A stretch of 5,448 nucleotides of DNA from Planctomycetaceae bacterium (GCA_031282385.1 JAITDV010000291.1:1-5448); one strand, 5' to 3'. Counted from the first letter of the stretch, positions 1 to 5,434 are shown. Program-made: numbers and translations. Notes: generated by a model from the sequence alone, not told the origin.

Positions 1-186
1 TTTACGAAATGGGGAAAACGTTGTGAATCCGGCAGCGAGTTGACCGCGATTTTGCAAATCAAGCAACATTCGCGGAATCAGATAAGAAACTTCTTCAGGT
101 CCCTGAGCAGGACAAAGCGGCGACGGCTCGCCATCAGGAAAATGATAAATCGCCGCCACACCGCATTCTTCATGGAGTTCGGTCAT
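1..186 (-). CDS. purF: Amidophosphoribosyltransferase-like class II glutamine amidotransferase, N-terminal part (cut by window edge)
   Basis: Reading the minus strand from an ATG at 186 gives 62 uninterrupted codons that run off the left edge. The protein starts MTELHEECGVAAIYHFPDGE and continues to LLDLQNRGQLAAGFTTFSPF. Cys8 in EECGVAAI matches the N-terminal nucleophile cysteine of class II (Ntn) glutaminase domains, which is exposed after removal of a short propeptide, here MTELHEE. LQNRGQLAAGF aligns with the LxHRGQ(D/E)SAG motif of PurF, with Asn for His and Leu-Ala for the acidic residue and Ser. PurF transfers glutamine amide nitrogen to PRPP, the first committed step of purine synthesis, in the cytoplasm. 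An in-frame TGA lies seven codons upstream, so this is the most upstream ATG. The Shine-Dalgarno match (AGGA, about 13 bases upstream) is weak. Only the glutaminase start is visible, so a paralogous amidotransferase remains possible. Confidence 0.8.
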   Translation of the reverse strand, partial: MTELHEECGVAAIYHFPDGEPSPLCPAQGPEEVSYLIPRMLLDLQNRGQLAAGFTTFSPFRK

Positions 187-200
187 AAAAGTTTGTTCAT

Positions 201-218
201 CCTGTCAATCAGGACAGG
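201..218 (-). promoter_or_regulatory. Small hairpin in the 5' leader of the purF-like gene
   Basis: CCTGTC (201-206) and GACAGG (213-218) form a perfect 6-bp stem around a 6-base loop, ending 14 bases upstream of the purF-like ATG on the minus strand. In the mRNA the 3' arm contains the AGG of the only weak Shine-Dalgarno-like match, so the stem could limit ribosome access. That role is inference. The stem is short enough to occur by chance. Confidence 0.3.
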
Positions 219-260
219 CTTAAACCGTAACACCGTTAAATTTCAAAATTAATCGGCAAC

Positions 261-300
261 AGTTTAATTTTTCAGGTTTAATTTTTCAGGTTTAATTTTC
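261..300. repeat. Three-copy 14-bp tandem repeat
   Basis: Three consecutive units read AGTTTAATTTTTC (261-273), AGGTTTAATTTTTC (274-287) and AGGTTTAATTTTC (288-300). They differ only by one missing G and one missing T. The array lies in the leader or promoter region of the minus-strand purF-like gene and far upstream of the DUF1559 gene. It is either slippage-prone AT-rich DNA or tandem binding sites; nothing in the sequence decides between these. Confidence 0.7.
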
Positions 301-482
301 AAGCGGTCAGCACCGTAACTACCTAAACAAGAAACGGCTTAAATCAAACCAATGGATAGAATCAACCATCGGTCTCAACCACAATACAACCGCTATTTTA
401 ATAAAAAAATGTTTTTTCTCAACGGGGAGCAAATTAGCGATGGGTGATTAGGTAAAAAGCAGTTTGTGGCGTAAACGGAATT
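301..482. other. Intergenic stretch with no recognised feature
   Basis: This AT-rich DNA lies between the tandem repeat and the inverted-repeat element. No reading frame of plausible length, RNA gene or clear promoter is visible. The promoter of the minus-strand purF-like gene must lie here or slightly closer to the gene, but I could not identify convincing -35 and -10 boxes. Confidence 0.5.
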
Positions 483-490
483 TTTTATTT

Positions 491-597
491 GGAAACCTCT
501 AAAAATTAATTTTATTCGACTTTGGTCAATTTATTTGACTGAAATCAAGCGAAGTCGAAATAATTTGTTTCGGCAAATGATAGTTTTAGAGGTTTTC
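491..597. repeat. 107-bp inverted-repeat element (MITE-like or structured RNA)
   Basis: The ends GGAAACCTCTAAAA (491-504) and TTTTAGAGGTTTTC (584-597) are inverted repeats matching at 13 of 14 positions. Inside them TTCGACTT (515-522) pairs perfectly with AAGTCGAA (552-559). Within that, GTCAA (525-529) pairs with TTGAC (535-539). A further small stem, ATTTG/CAAAT (563-567 and 574-578), sits in the right arm. The nested pairing gives a long branched cruciform or RNA. It has no coding capacity. It could be a non-autonomous transposable element whose terminal inverted repeats are the outer arms, or a structured non-coding RNA. No clean target-site duplication is visible: the flanks are T/A-rich and only loosely alike. 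Confidence 0.55.
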
Positions 598-704
598 TAT
601 TATTTTTTGCAGAATATTGTTTCGTTAAATCTTTGGTTTGTCAATTGCTAACTTCTTGGTATAACTCACTTTTTGATTATTTAGAGAAAAATAAAAAATT
701 TTCC

Positions 705-733
705 TTGAATTTTAACAGTTTTTCCTGTAAAAT
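705..733 (+). promoter_or_regulatory. Sigma70-like promoter of the DUF1559 gene
   Basis: TTGAAT (705-710) and TAAAAT (728-733) are separated by exactly 17 bases and match the -35 and -10 consensus at 4 of 6 and 5 of 6 positions. Transcription would start near 740 and leave a leader of about 90 bases before the ATG at 830. It is the best-formed promoter in the window, although the AT-rich background makes chance matches more likely. Confidence 0.5.
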
Positions 734-815
734 ATAAATTAATAGATTCTGCGACGTTATTCTCTGTGTTGTAGTGTAGGGAGCGATTCGCGGGAATTAC
801 AAAAAACATTTTCAA

Positions 816-822
816 AAAGGAG
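816..822 (+). promoter_or_regulatory. Ribosome binding site fixing the DUF1559 start
   Basis: AAAGGAG lies 7 bases upstream of the ATG at 830. This is a near-perfect Shine-Dalgarno at ideal spacing. It supports translation from the first Met, and therefore the unusually long leader before the prepilin motif, rather than a start at Met17 or closer to the hydrophobic segment. Confidence 0.8.
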
Positions 823-829
823 ATTAACT

Positions 830-2374
830 ATGGAAAATTTAAAGAAAAGATCAGTGAACAATTCCCTGAGCAATTCAATGCCAAGATGGGCAACAACAGC
901 ATTAAAGAAAGGTAAAATCACCGATGAGTTAAAATTGGAGAATGATGAGTTATTCTTTTCTAACCACTTTTCTGAGAGACCGTTACGTCCTATTTCTTAT
1001 TACTTTTCATTTGGTTTTACGCTTGTCGAACTTCTTGTGGTGATTGCAATTATCGGGATGTTAATCGCACTTCTACTGCCGGCAGTGCAGGCGGCACGTG
1101 AAGCGGCAAGACGAATGCAGTGTACCAACAAACAGAAACAAATTGTGCTTGCAATGCACAATTTTGAAAATTCACGCGGCTATCTTCCCGTGTTTGGTGG
1201 CGATGGTCAAACAGACAGTGACTCTACAAAAGCTACGGCTGCCACTGATAACGCCCCTGATGGAAAAAAGTATCGGAATGTAGGCAATTCCGCAACTCCG
1301 CTTGTTCACATTTGGCCCTACATGGAACAGCAGGCACGTTGGGATTTATGGGCAGAAGGTCCGGTTCCGTTCAACCATAATTGTTGGTCGCAGTGGGCGG
1401 AATGGGTTGGGGTAATTGGTGCGTTCATTTGCCCTTCCGAACCGACCGGCGGCGTGGTCGCTGGTGCGTTATCTTGGGCAAATCCAAACGCTTCAGATCC
1501 TGCACGTCGTCCGGCTGGACAAATTATTTTGTCAAATTATGTCTGTTCCGACAGCGATATTCCCCGATTAAATCAAGCGGCAGGAGGTCCCGCAATGTAT
1601 GCGTCGGAGGGTAAACCATATTCAGAATCTGATAGGCTCGTTTTTCCACCTGACCAACGTTCTCCTTTTGCGGCGTCGCCGAATCCCATACGGATTTCTG
1701 CGGTTGCTAAAAGTTTAGCGGCAATTTCCGACGGTTTAAGCAATACGGTTTTCATTAGTGAGAAAGTGATTGCAACCGAAGGAACAAAGGGAAAAGGAAA
1801 ATACAGGATTCTTGGATTTGCTAATACCGGATTCCAAAACGGTACGGATACCGTTGAGTGTGCATTAGAATTCCAAGCGATACCAGATGGCGACCCGCGA
1901 ATAAAAGATAACGGCGACGGAAGTTCCGCCGGCGCAACGGTAACGGTACCGGTGAACGTCTATTTCCCAAAATGTACATCCGATGAATATTTTGTTCTCG
2001 GTTACACTGCGTTTACCAGTCGTTTTAATACCGTGTTACCGCCGAACAGCATCACTATTTATAACTCTAACCATAATCAAGGCGGCGTCAGTTCGACTAA
2101 TTCATTCCACACCGGCGGCGTGAATGCCGGATTCGGTGACGGTTCGGTACACTTTATTTCCGAAACGATTAACAACATCACGGACGGCGCAAGATATGGC
2201 GGAACGTATCATCATGAAGACCCAAGCGGTACATTAACGCCTTACAAACGATCTATTGGTTGTGTGGGAGGCGGCTACAATGACTATGTCAATTACATTC
2301 AAGGACGTTCTCCTTATGGAATCTGGGGCGCGCTTGGCTCCGTCAATGGCGGAGAAGCAGTTACGGTACCATAA
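830..2374 (+). CDS. DUF1559 domain-containing protein with type IV prepilin-like N-terminus
   Basis: This 514-residue protein has a classic prepilin-type cleavage and methylation motif: Gly62 followed by FTLVELLVVIAIIGMLIALL (63-82), with Glu67 at the +5 position. After this single membrane helix comes the conserved PAVQAAREAARRMQC (84-98), then a long predominantly beta globular region. Near the C-terminus is the H-x9-DG motif (His427, Asp437-Gly438 in FGDGSVHFI) that defines the family. DUF1559 proteins occur in tens to hundreds of copies in planctomycete genomes. Pseudopilin-like export or surface anchoring is the usual proposal, but the function is unknown. The 62-residue leader before the cleavage site, rich in Asn, Ser, Lys and Glu, is much longer than a usual prepilin leader (about 5-25 residues). 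The strong ribosome site at 816-822 supports the chosen start. The gene appears monocistronic, with its own promoter and terminator. Confidence 0.93.
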   Translation: MENLKKRSVNNSLSNSMPRWATTALKKGKITDELKLENDELFFSNHFSERPLRPISYYFSFGFTLVELLVVIAIIGMLIALLLPAVQAAREAARRMQCTNKQKQIVLAMHNFENSRGYLPVFGGDGQTDSDSTKATAATDNAPDGKKYRNVGNSATPLVHIWPYMEQQARWDLWAEGPVPFNHNCWSQWAEWVGVIGAFICPSEPTGGVVAGALSWANPNASDPARRPAGQIILSNYVCSDSDIPRLNQAAGGPAMYASEGKPYSESDRLVFPPDQRSPFAASPNPIRISAVAKSLAAISDGLSNTVFISEKVIATEGTKGKGKYRILGFANTGFQNGTDTVECALEFQAIPDGDPRIKDNGDGSSAGATVTVPVNVYFPKCTSDEYFVLGYTAFTSRFNTVLPPNSITIYNSNHNQGGVSSTNSFHTGGVNAGFGDGSVHFISETINNITDGARYGGTYHHEDPSGTLTPYKRSIGCVGGGYNDYVNYIQGRSPYGIWGALGSVNGGEAVTVP

Positions 2375-2391
2375 CAAAATAGAATAGAAAA

Positions 2392-2434
2392 GGGAAATTG
2401 AAAATGAGAATGATTTTTCATTTTCAATTTTCCC
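2392..2434 (+). terminator. Transcription terminator hairpin after the DUF1559 gene
   Basis: GGGAAATTGAAAATGA (2392-2407) pairs with TCATTTTCAATTTTCCC (2418-2434). Only one extra base falls in the right arm, giving a stem of about 16 bp around a 10-base loop, 18 bases after the stop codon. The following sequence GTTTC contains only a short T run, so it is not a textbook intrinsic terminator. The stem is near-symmetric and could also act in the other direction or as a 3'-end stabiliser. Confidence 0.7.
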
Positions 2435-2490
2435 GTTTCAAAATTATTGTTGTTTAGTTATAACAAAAAATAGATATAAATTGTGTTTTT
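2432..2490 (+). repeat. Direct repeat, copy A (flanks the REP cluster)
   Basis: The first 20 bases, CCCGTTTCAAAATTATTGTT, are identical to 2770-2789. Similarity continues with small gaps through AGTT(A/G)TAACAAAA, TAGA-ATA and GTTTTT to about 2490. The copy overlaps the last three bases of the terminator stem. With copy B it brackets the palindrome cluster at 2537-2723. Confidence 0.7.
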
Positions 2491-2536
2491 GTAATATTTC
2501 AGTAATTTGACGTAAAAGCAGTGCTGTTGTATTTTC

Positions 2537-2723
2537 GCCCCGATAGGGGCAATGCGTAACAACCCACCGCAACGCGGTGGGTAATGCACCACACCAATAA
2601 TCGCCCTGAAAGGGCAATGCAGAAACCAACAACGTCCTACCACTGCCCTTTCAGGGCGACAATATTTTTGTTTTTATACCCACCGCGTTGCGGTGGGGTG
2701 TTATGCGGCGTCCTTTCAGGACG
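2537..2723. repeat. REP-like palindrome cluster arranged as a large inverted repeat
   Basis: Six short GC-rich palindromes sit in otherwise AT-rich DNA. They are GCCCC-gata-GGGGC (2537-2550), CCCACCGC-aac-GCGGTGGG (2563-2581), GCCCT-gaa-AGGGC (2603-2615), GCCCT-ttc-AGGGC (2645-2657), CCCACCGC-gtt-GCGGTGGG (2679-2697) and GTCCT-ttc-AGGAC (2710-2722). The right three mirror the left three. The inner pair and middle pair are exact reverse complements, and the outer pair is diverged. The whole is one long inverted repeat centred near 2630, like a BIME built of paired REP units. In other genomes such palindromes are dispersed by REP-associated tyrosine transposases; none is encoded here. Minus-strand reading frames across the cluster are artefacts of the repeats. 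Confidence 0.85.
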
Positions 2724-2769
2724 GGATACATTCGCAATTCTCTGAATAATTACGAAAAAATTTATTATG

Positions 2770-2832
2770 CCCGTTTCAAAATTATTGTTATTCAGTTGTA
2801 ACAAAATTGTAGAGATACAAATAGCGTTTTTT
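2770..2832 (+). repeat. Direct repeat, copy B (flanks the REP cluster)
   Basis: This is the partner of the repeat at 2432-2490, 338 bp downstream. It has an identical 20-base start and roughly three-quarters identity over the rest. It lies just upstream of the lipoprotein gene and may contribute to its promoter region. Its sequence includes TTGTAA and AT-rich stretches, but I found no well-spaced box pair. Confidence 0.7.
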
Positions 2833-2885
2833 AGACGGCAACTGAATAGTTACAAATTTTTCCTTTTTTCAAGAAATATTTATTT

Positions 2886-3362
2886 ATGACAAAACATCTC
2901 ATTTTACTAAGCGCTTTATTGGTATTTGCCGGTTGCGGTCAGAATATGCCCGACGGGATGCCTAAATTGTATCCATGCCAAATTACCGTAACGCGTGACG
3001 GACAACCGTTTGCGATGGCAAGCGTCAAACTCTATCCTGTTGAACCGCAGAAAAAAGAATGGTCAACAACCGGTTTGACAGGAACAAACGGTGTTGTTGA
3101 TTTGCGAACCAACGCAAATTATCGCGGAATTCCAGCCGGTAAATACAAAATCATTGTTGTTAAAGAAGACGTTGAAGACATTGACAAGAATTTTTACTAC
3201 CGCCTCAATACGGTTGATCCAAATTTGGGCGACATGGAATCAACGCCGCTTGAAATCGAAATAAAAAGCGGCAAAAACAAGCAAACGATTGATGTCGGAC
3301 CGGAGATAAAAACTCGTATTGGCGGAAAACTGAGAAAATTTACTGAATATACCGAAAAATAA
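2886..3362 (+). CDS. Small lipoprotein with carboxypeptidase-regulatory-like (transthyretin-like) fold
   Basis: The 158-residue product starts with a lipoprotein signal peptide: MTKH, a hydrophobic run LILLSALLVF, then the lipobox FAGC with Cys17 as the predicted lipidation site. The mature part has features of a carboxypeptidase regulatory-like beta-sandwich: ITVTRDGQPFAMASVKLYPV (about 33-52), a turn-plus-strand TGTNGVVDLRT and the edge strand GIPAGKYKIIVVKE. Proteins of this size and design frequently follow DUF1559 genes in planctomycetes. Their role is unknown, and binding or structural work at the cell envelope is only inferred. The start is chosen because it gives a complete signal peptide. 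No clear Shine-Dalgarno precedes it (AAGAAA at best). It is separated from the DUF1559 gene by 511 bp and a terminator-like stem, so co-transcription is unlikely. Confidence 0.85.
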   Translation: MTKHLILLSALLVFAGCGQNMPDGMPKLYPCQITVTRDGQPFAMASVKLYPVEPQKKEWSTTGLTGTNGVVDLRTNANYRGIPAGKYKIIVVKEDVEDIDKNFYYRLNTVDPNLGDMESTPLEIEIKSGKNKQTIDVGPEIKTRIGGKLRKFTEYTEK

Positions 3363-3394
3363 GCGTAAAATCTTGCTTTGTCTGCACGGACATT

Positions 3395-3439
3395 GGCGAT
3401 TCGGGAAACTTCAAATTTTTTTGAATTGCCGGTTTTTTT
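3395..3439 (+). terminator. Probable terminator after the lipoprotein gene
   Basis: GGCGATTC (3395-3402) pairs with GAATTGCC (3423-3430), 8 bp with one G-U. The loop contains a second possible stem, TTCAAA/TTTGAA. After GG a run of seven T (3433-3439) follows. The position, 32 bases after the stop codon, fits intrinsic termination. The stem is modest, so confidence is moderate. Confidence 0.5.
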
Positions 3440-3787
3440 GACATTTCGATTTTTACAGGATTTTCTTTTTTTTGTTTTCATTGTCGTGTTTTATGTATTC
3501 ATGGGGTATGTTCTCAATAACACATGCTGTACCATAAGGCACGACTTTTTGTAATAAGGTTCGGTTTTGTTATTATTCTCCGCCGGCTACTGAGGTTGTT
3601 TTATTTGGAAAATCAAGTTGTTGCTCTCTCTATTGACGGTGAATAATTACAAAAAATAAAATAAATAGTTACTCACGATCCACTCTTAATTATCAACGAA
3701 AAATGCCGTTAAAATTGATTTATTTGATACAAATTAAATTTTTTCGGATTAAAAATTCTGTTTTTCTGTAAATTTGTAAACATTTAA

Positions 3788-3816
3788 TTGGATGTGTTGT
3801 TTTTTAATGATAGTAT
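3788..3816 (+). promoter_or_regulatory. Candidate promoter of cas1-cas2
   Basis: TTGGAT (3788-3793) and TAGTAT (3811-3816) are separated by 17 bases and match consensus at 3 and 4 of 6 positions. The surrounding DNA is so AT-rich that other pairs could be proposed, so this is only the best-placed guess. It would leave a leader of about 115 bases containing the hairpin at 3842-3875. Confidence 0.22.
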
Positions 3817-3841
3817 TGATTATGGATTAAAGTTGGGAGCG

Positions 3842-3875
3842 GTCGTTGTTACGGACAACAGCAAACAATAACGAC
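3842..3875 (+). promoter_or_regulatory. Hairpin in the cas1 5' leader
   Basis: GTCGTT (3842-3847) pairs perfectly with AACGAC (3870-3875). An alternative inner stem is GTTGT/ACAAC (3845-3849 and 3855-3859). The two pairings share bases and exclude each other, so the leader could switch between folds. It ends 65 bases before the cas1 start. No T run follows, so it is not a terminator. A regulatory role is inference. Confidence 0.35.
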
Positions 3876-3940
3876 GTATCTTAAAACGGTTAATCCCAAT
3901 CTGTTTCTAACACATTTATATTATCAGGAAAACAACTACT

Positions 3941-4864
3941 ATGTCACATCGTATTCTTGATTTTTCACAAAATCCGCTTCGTTTGAGAACGCGGCTCAAA
4001 CAACTTGTCGTCCAATCGGAAAACGAACCTGTTCAAACAATTCCGCTTGAAGATATTGCGGTTTTGCTCGTCTCTCATCCGCAAGTGTCCTTTTCACAAG
4101 CAGTGCTTGAGGGAATCGCGGAAAATGGAGCGGTTTTGATCGCCTGTAACCGAAAATCGTTGCCGGTGGGAATGTATGTCCCGCTTGCCGGTCATCACCA
4201 ACCGTCACGGAGAATTTCATTACAAATAGGCGCTCCCGTCCCATTAATGAAACGAGCATGGCAACAAATTGTCAAAGCAAAAATCGTAGCACAATCAAAA
4301 TTGCTCCAATCGTTGTTTGGTTTTGACAAAGGGCTATTAAAGTTATCTGAACAAGTTCGCAGTGGTGATCCTAATAATATCGAGGCAATGGCAGCGCGTC
4401 GGTATTGGTCGCAACTCTTTGCAGGTTTTAACTTTCGGCGGCAACCGGAGGGCGAGGACGATATCAATATACGGCTTAATTTTGGTTACGGAGTCTTGCG
4501 CGGGATTGTTGCGCGTGCGGTTTGCGCAAGCGGTTTTCATCCTGCTATCGGGTTACACCATCATAACCAGTACAACGCTTATTGTTTAGCAGATGATTTG
4601 ATGGAGCCGTTTCGTCCTATCGTTGATCGTGTGGTTCGTGAGCAATTCTTGGAAACAGGGCATGTTGAAGAACTGACGCCAAAATTAAAGTCGGAATTAA
4701 TTTCTCCGCTTTTGGGGCGATTTTTATTGAATGGAGAGTTGCTAACTCTTTTTGAGGTAACAACTCACATGGCGGCTTCGTTAGTTCAATTTTTTGCGAA
4801 AGAAAGAAAAGAATTATCTGTACCGGAATCTTTCGAGAGTATTTCCGAAGAAAAACCATTTTGA
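3941..4864 (+). CDS. cas1: CRISPR-associated endonuclease Cas1, type II
   Basis: This 307-residue integrase subunit of the Cas1-Cas2 complex catalyses insertion of new spacers into the array. An N-terminal beta domain (about 1-85, with TIPLEDIAVLLVSHPQ and PVGMYVPLAGHHQ) precedes the alpha-helical catalytic domain. Metal-binding positions are present: Glu148 in NNIEAMAARRYW, a histidine in the HHH run 206-208 of GLHHHNQYNAYCLADDLMEP, and the acidic cluster Asp218/Asp219/Glu222. This HHxNxYNAYCLADDLMEPFRP signature is characteristic of type II Cas1 and differs from type I and III forms. Length is normal (about 290-310) and nothing is truncated. AGGA at 3926-3929 lies 11 bases upstream of the ATG. 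cas2 follows 46 bp later on the same strand, so the pair is likely co-transcribed. Unusually, no cas9 precedes it. Confidence 0.96.
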   Translation: MSHRILDFSQNPLRLRTRLKQLVVQSENEPVQTIPLEDIAVLLVSHPQVSFSQAVLEGIAENGAVLIACNRKSLPVGMYVPLAGHHQPSRRISLQIGAPVPLMKRAWQQIVKAKIVAQSKLLQSLFGFDKGLLKLSEQVRSGDPNNIEAMAARRYWSQLFAGFNFRRQPEGEDDINIRLNFGYGVLRGIVARAVCASGFHPAIGLHHHNQYNAYCLADDLMEPFRPIVDRVVREQFLETGHVEELTPKLKSELISPLLGRFLLNGELLTLFEVTTHMAASLVQFFAKERKELSVPESFESISEEKPF

Positions 4865-4910
4865 GTTTTCGAATTTTTAAGTATTTTACTAACGTTAAAT
4901 TATTTTTGCC

Positions 4911-5255
4911 ATGCCAAAACAAGAATACGTTTTTTCAGGTTATAAATCTATGTGGTTAGTAACGATGTTTGATCTTCCGGTCAAGACGAAAAAAGACCGT
5001 AAAATTTATGCAGGTTTTCGAAAATCACTTCTTGAGCTTGGATTTTCGATGATCCAGTTTTCGGTTTATGTTCGATTTTGCAATAGTGAAGAGTTTGCCC
5101 AAAAATATCGCAAGGCAATTCGTAATACATTACCCGAATGTGGTCAAGTCAGGATTCTCACCCTGACTGACCGACAATTCGAGAAAATGGAAAATTACGT
5201 CGGAAAAATCCTAAACCCCAACGAAAATGCCCCCAAACAACTCACTTTTTTCTAA
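4911..5255 (+). CDS. cas2: CRISPR-associated protein Cas2, type II
   Basis: This 114-residue protein forms the dimer that bridges two Cas1 dimers during spacer integration. The ferredoxin-like fold starts at MWLVTMFDLPVKTKKDRKIY, with Asp21 at the end of the first strand, the position of the conserved Cas2 aspartate. It continues with FRKSLLELGFSMIQFSVYVR and a VRILTLTDRQFEKM strand-helix segment. The C-terminus KQLTFF resembles the hydrophobic tail seen in type II-C Cas2 proteins. About 13 residues precede the first strand, as usual for type II relatives, so the ATG at 4911 fits better than the internal Met14. No Shine-Dalgarno is visible, so translation may depend on coupling or a leader without one. 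The stop is 47 bp from the first CRISPR repeat. Confidence 0.95.
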   Translation: MPKQEYVFSGYKSMWLVTMFDLPVKTKKDRKIYAGFRKSLLELGFSMIQFSVYVRFCNSEEFAQKYRKAIRNTLPECGQVRILTLTDRQFEKMENYVGKILNPNENAPKQLTFF

Positions 5256-5281
5256 TTTCAGGAAATCTAACTCGTTTATCC

Positions 5282-5296
5282 TTAGCAATTTGCTAA
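5282..5296. repeat. Perfect 15-bp palindrome between cas2 and the array
   Basis: TTAGCAATTTGCTAA is a 7-bp inverted repeat around one central T, located 6 bp before the first CRISPR repeat. As RNA it would need to open its centre to form a loop. There is no T run on its exit side in either direction, so an intrinsic terminator is not supported. It may be a protein-binding dyad at the array boundary or a processing or stability element for antisense array transcripts. Both ideas are inference. Confidence 0.5.
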
Positions 5297-5302
5297 AAAT
5301 AT

Positions 5303-5404
5303 AGTATATCCGAACAGCAATTTCCCGGAAACCATAGCGTGTCAATGTAAATCCGAAACAAGAAGTAAAGTATATCCGAACAGCAATTTCCCGGAAACCA
5401 TAGC
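5303..5404 (-). CRISPR. CRISPR array, subtype II-C-like (two full repeats, one complete spacer; likely continues right)
   Basis: Two identical 36-bp repeats lie at 5303-5338 and 5369-5404. They begin AGTATATCCG and end AAACCATAGC on the plus strand and are separated by a unique 30-bp spacer (5339-5368). The 66-bp period, immediate proximity to cas2 and type II Cas1 point to subtype II-C. On the minus strand the repeat begins GCTATGG and ends in TATACT, a -10-like box. II-C arrays such as those of Neisseria and Campylobacter carry a promoter at the 3' end of each repeat, so minus-strand transcription is the likely direction. The repeat centre contains the dyad TTTCCCGGAAA (5321-5331 in the first copy). 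A second spacer would span 5405-5434 if the period holds. No leader is visible on the cas2 side. Confidence 0.92.
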
Positions 5405-5434
5405 TAAGTTCAATTACTGACATATTCGCAAAGA

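Larger units (their letters stand above)
3441..3940. other. Long AT-rich gap upstream of cas1; no gene seen
   Basis: No plausible coding sequence exists here on either strand, and no remnant of a cas9 C-terminus could be read. It holds a TAATAA/TTATTA hairpin (3552-3575), a short ACCATAAGGC string (3531-3540) that weakly resembles a tracrRNA nexus, and one copy of the TGAATAATTAC motif (3640-3650). Closer to cas1 are a weak promoter candidate and a leader hairpin, listed separately. In most subtype II-C loci cas9 ends here, so the emptiness is notable. Confidence 0.6.

Noticed and set aside
40..252. 70-codon plus-strand reading frame
   Set aside because: It is antisense to the purF-like N-terminus, which is clearly recognisable on the minus strand. 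The plus-strand peptide is Arg-rich and unlike any family.
2444..2643. Two overlapping minus-strand frames of about 61 residues
   Set aside because: They translate the REP palindromes, have no ribosome site and overlap each other. They are products of repeat DNA.
2375..2885. REP cluster as a CRISPR array
   Set aside because: The units are short palindromes with unequal spacing and mirror order, not identical direct repeats separated by uniform spacers.
3197..3481. 94-codon minus-strand frame
   Set aside because: It overlaps the 3' end of the lipoprotein gene and then runs into low-complexity AT-rich DNA. The Lys-rich start reflects T-runs on the other strand.
3815..3860. TTATGG...TGTTACGGA as a possible anti-repeat or decayed CRISPR repeat
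   Set aside because: Only TATGG and TGTT-CGGA match the minus-strand repeat, and the spacing between them differs by 7 bases. This is too weak to call.
3363..3940. Remnant of a cas9 gene before cas1
   Set aside because: No frame gives a run resembling the Cas9 C-terminal domain. Stops are dense and composition is intergenic.
5211..5423. 70-codon minus-strand frame with an internal repeated YGFREIAVRIY segment
   Set aside because: The peptide repeat is the CRISPR repeat read in frame twice (66-bp period, a multiple of three). It is not a gene.
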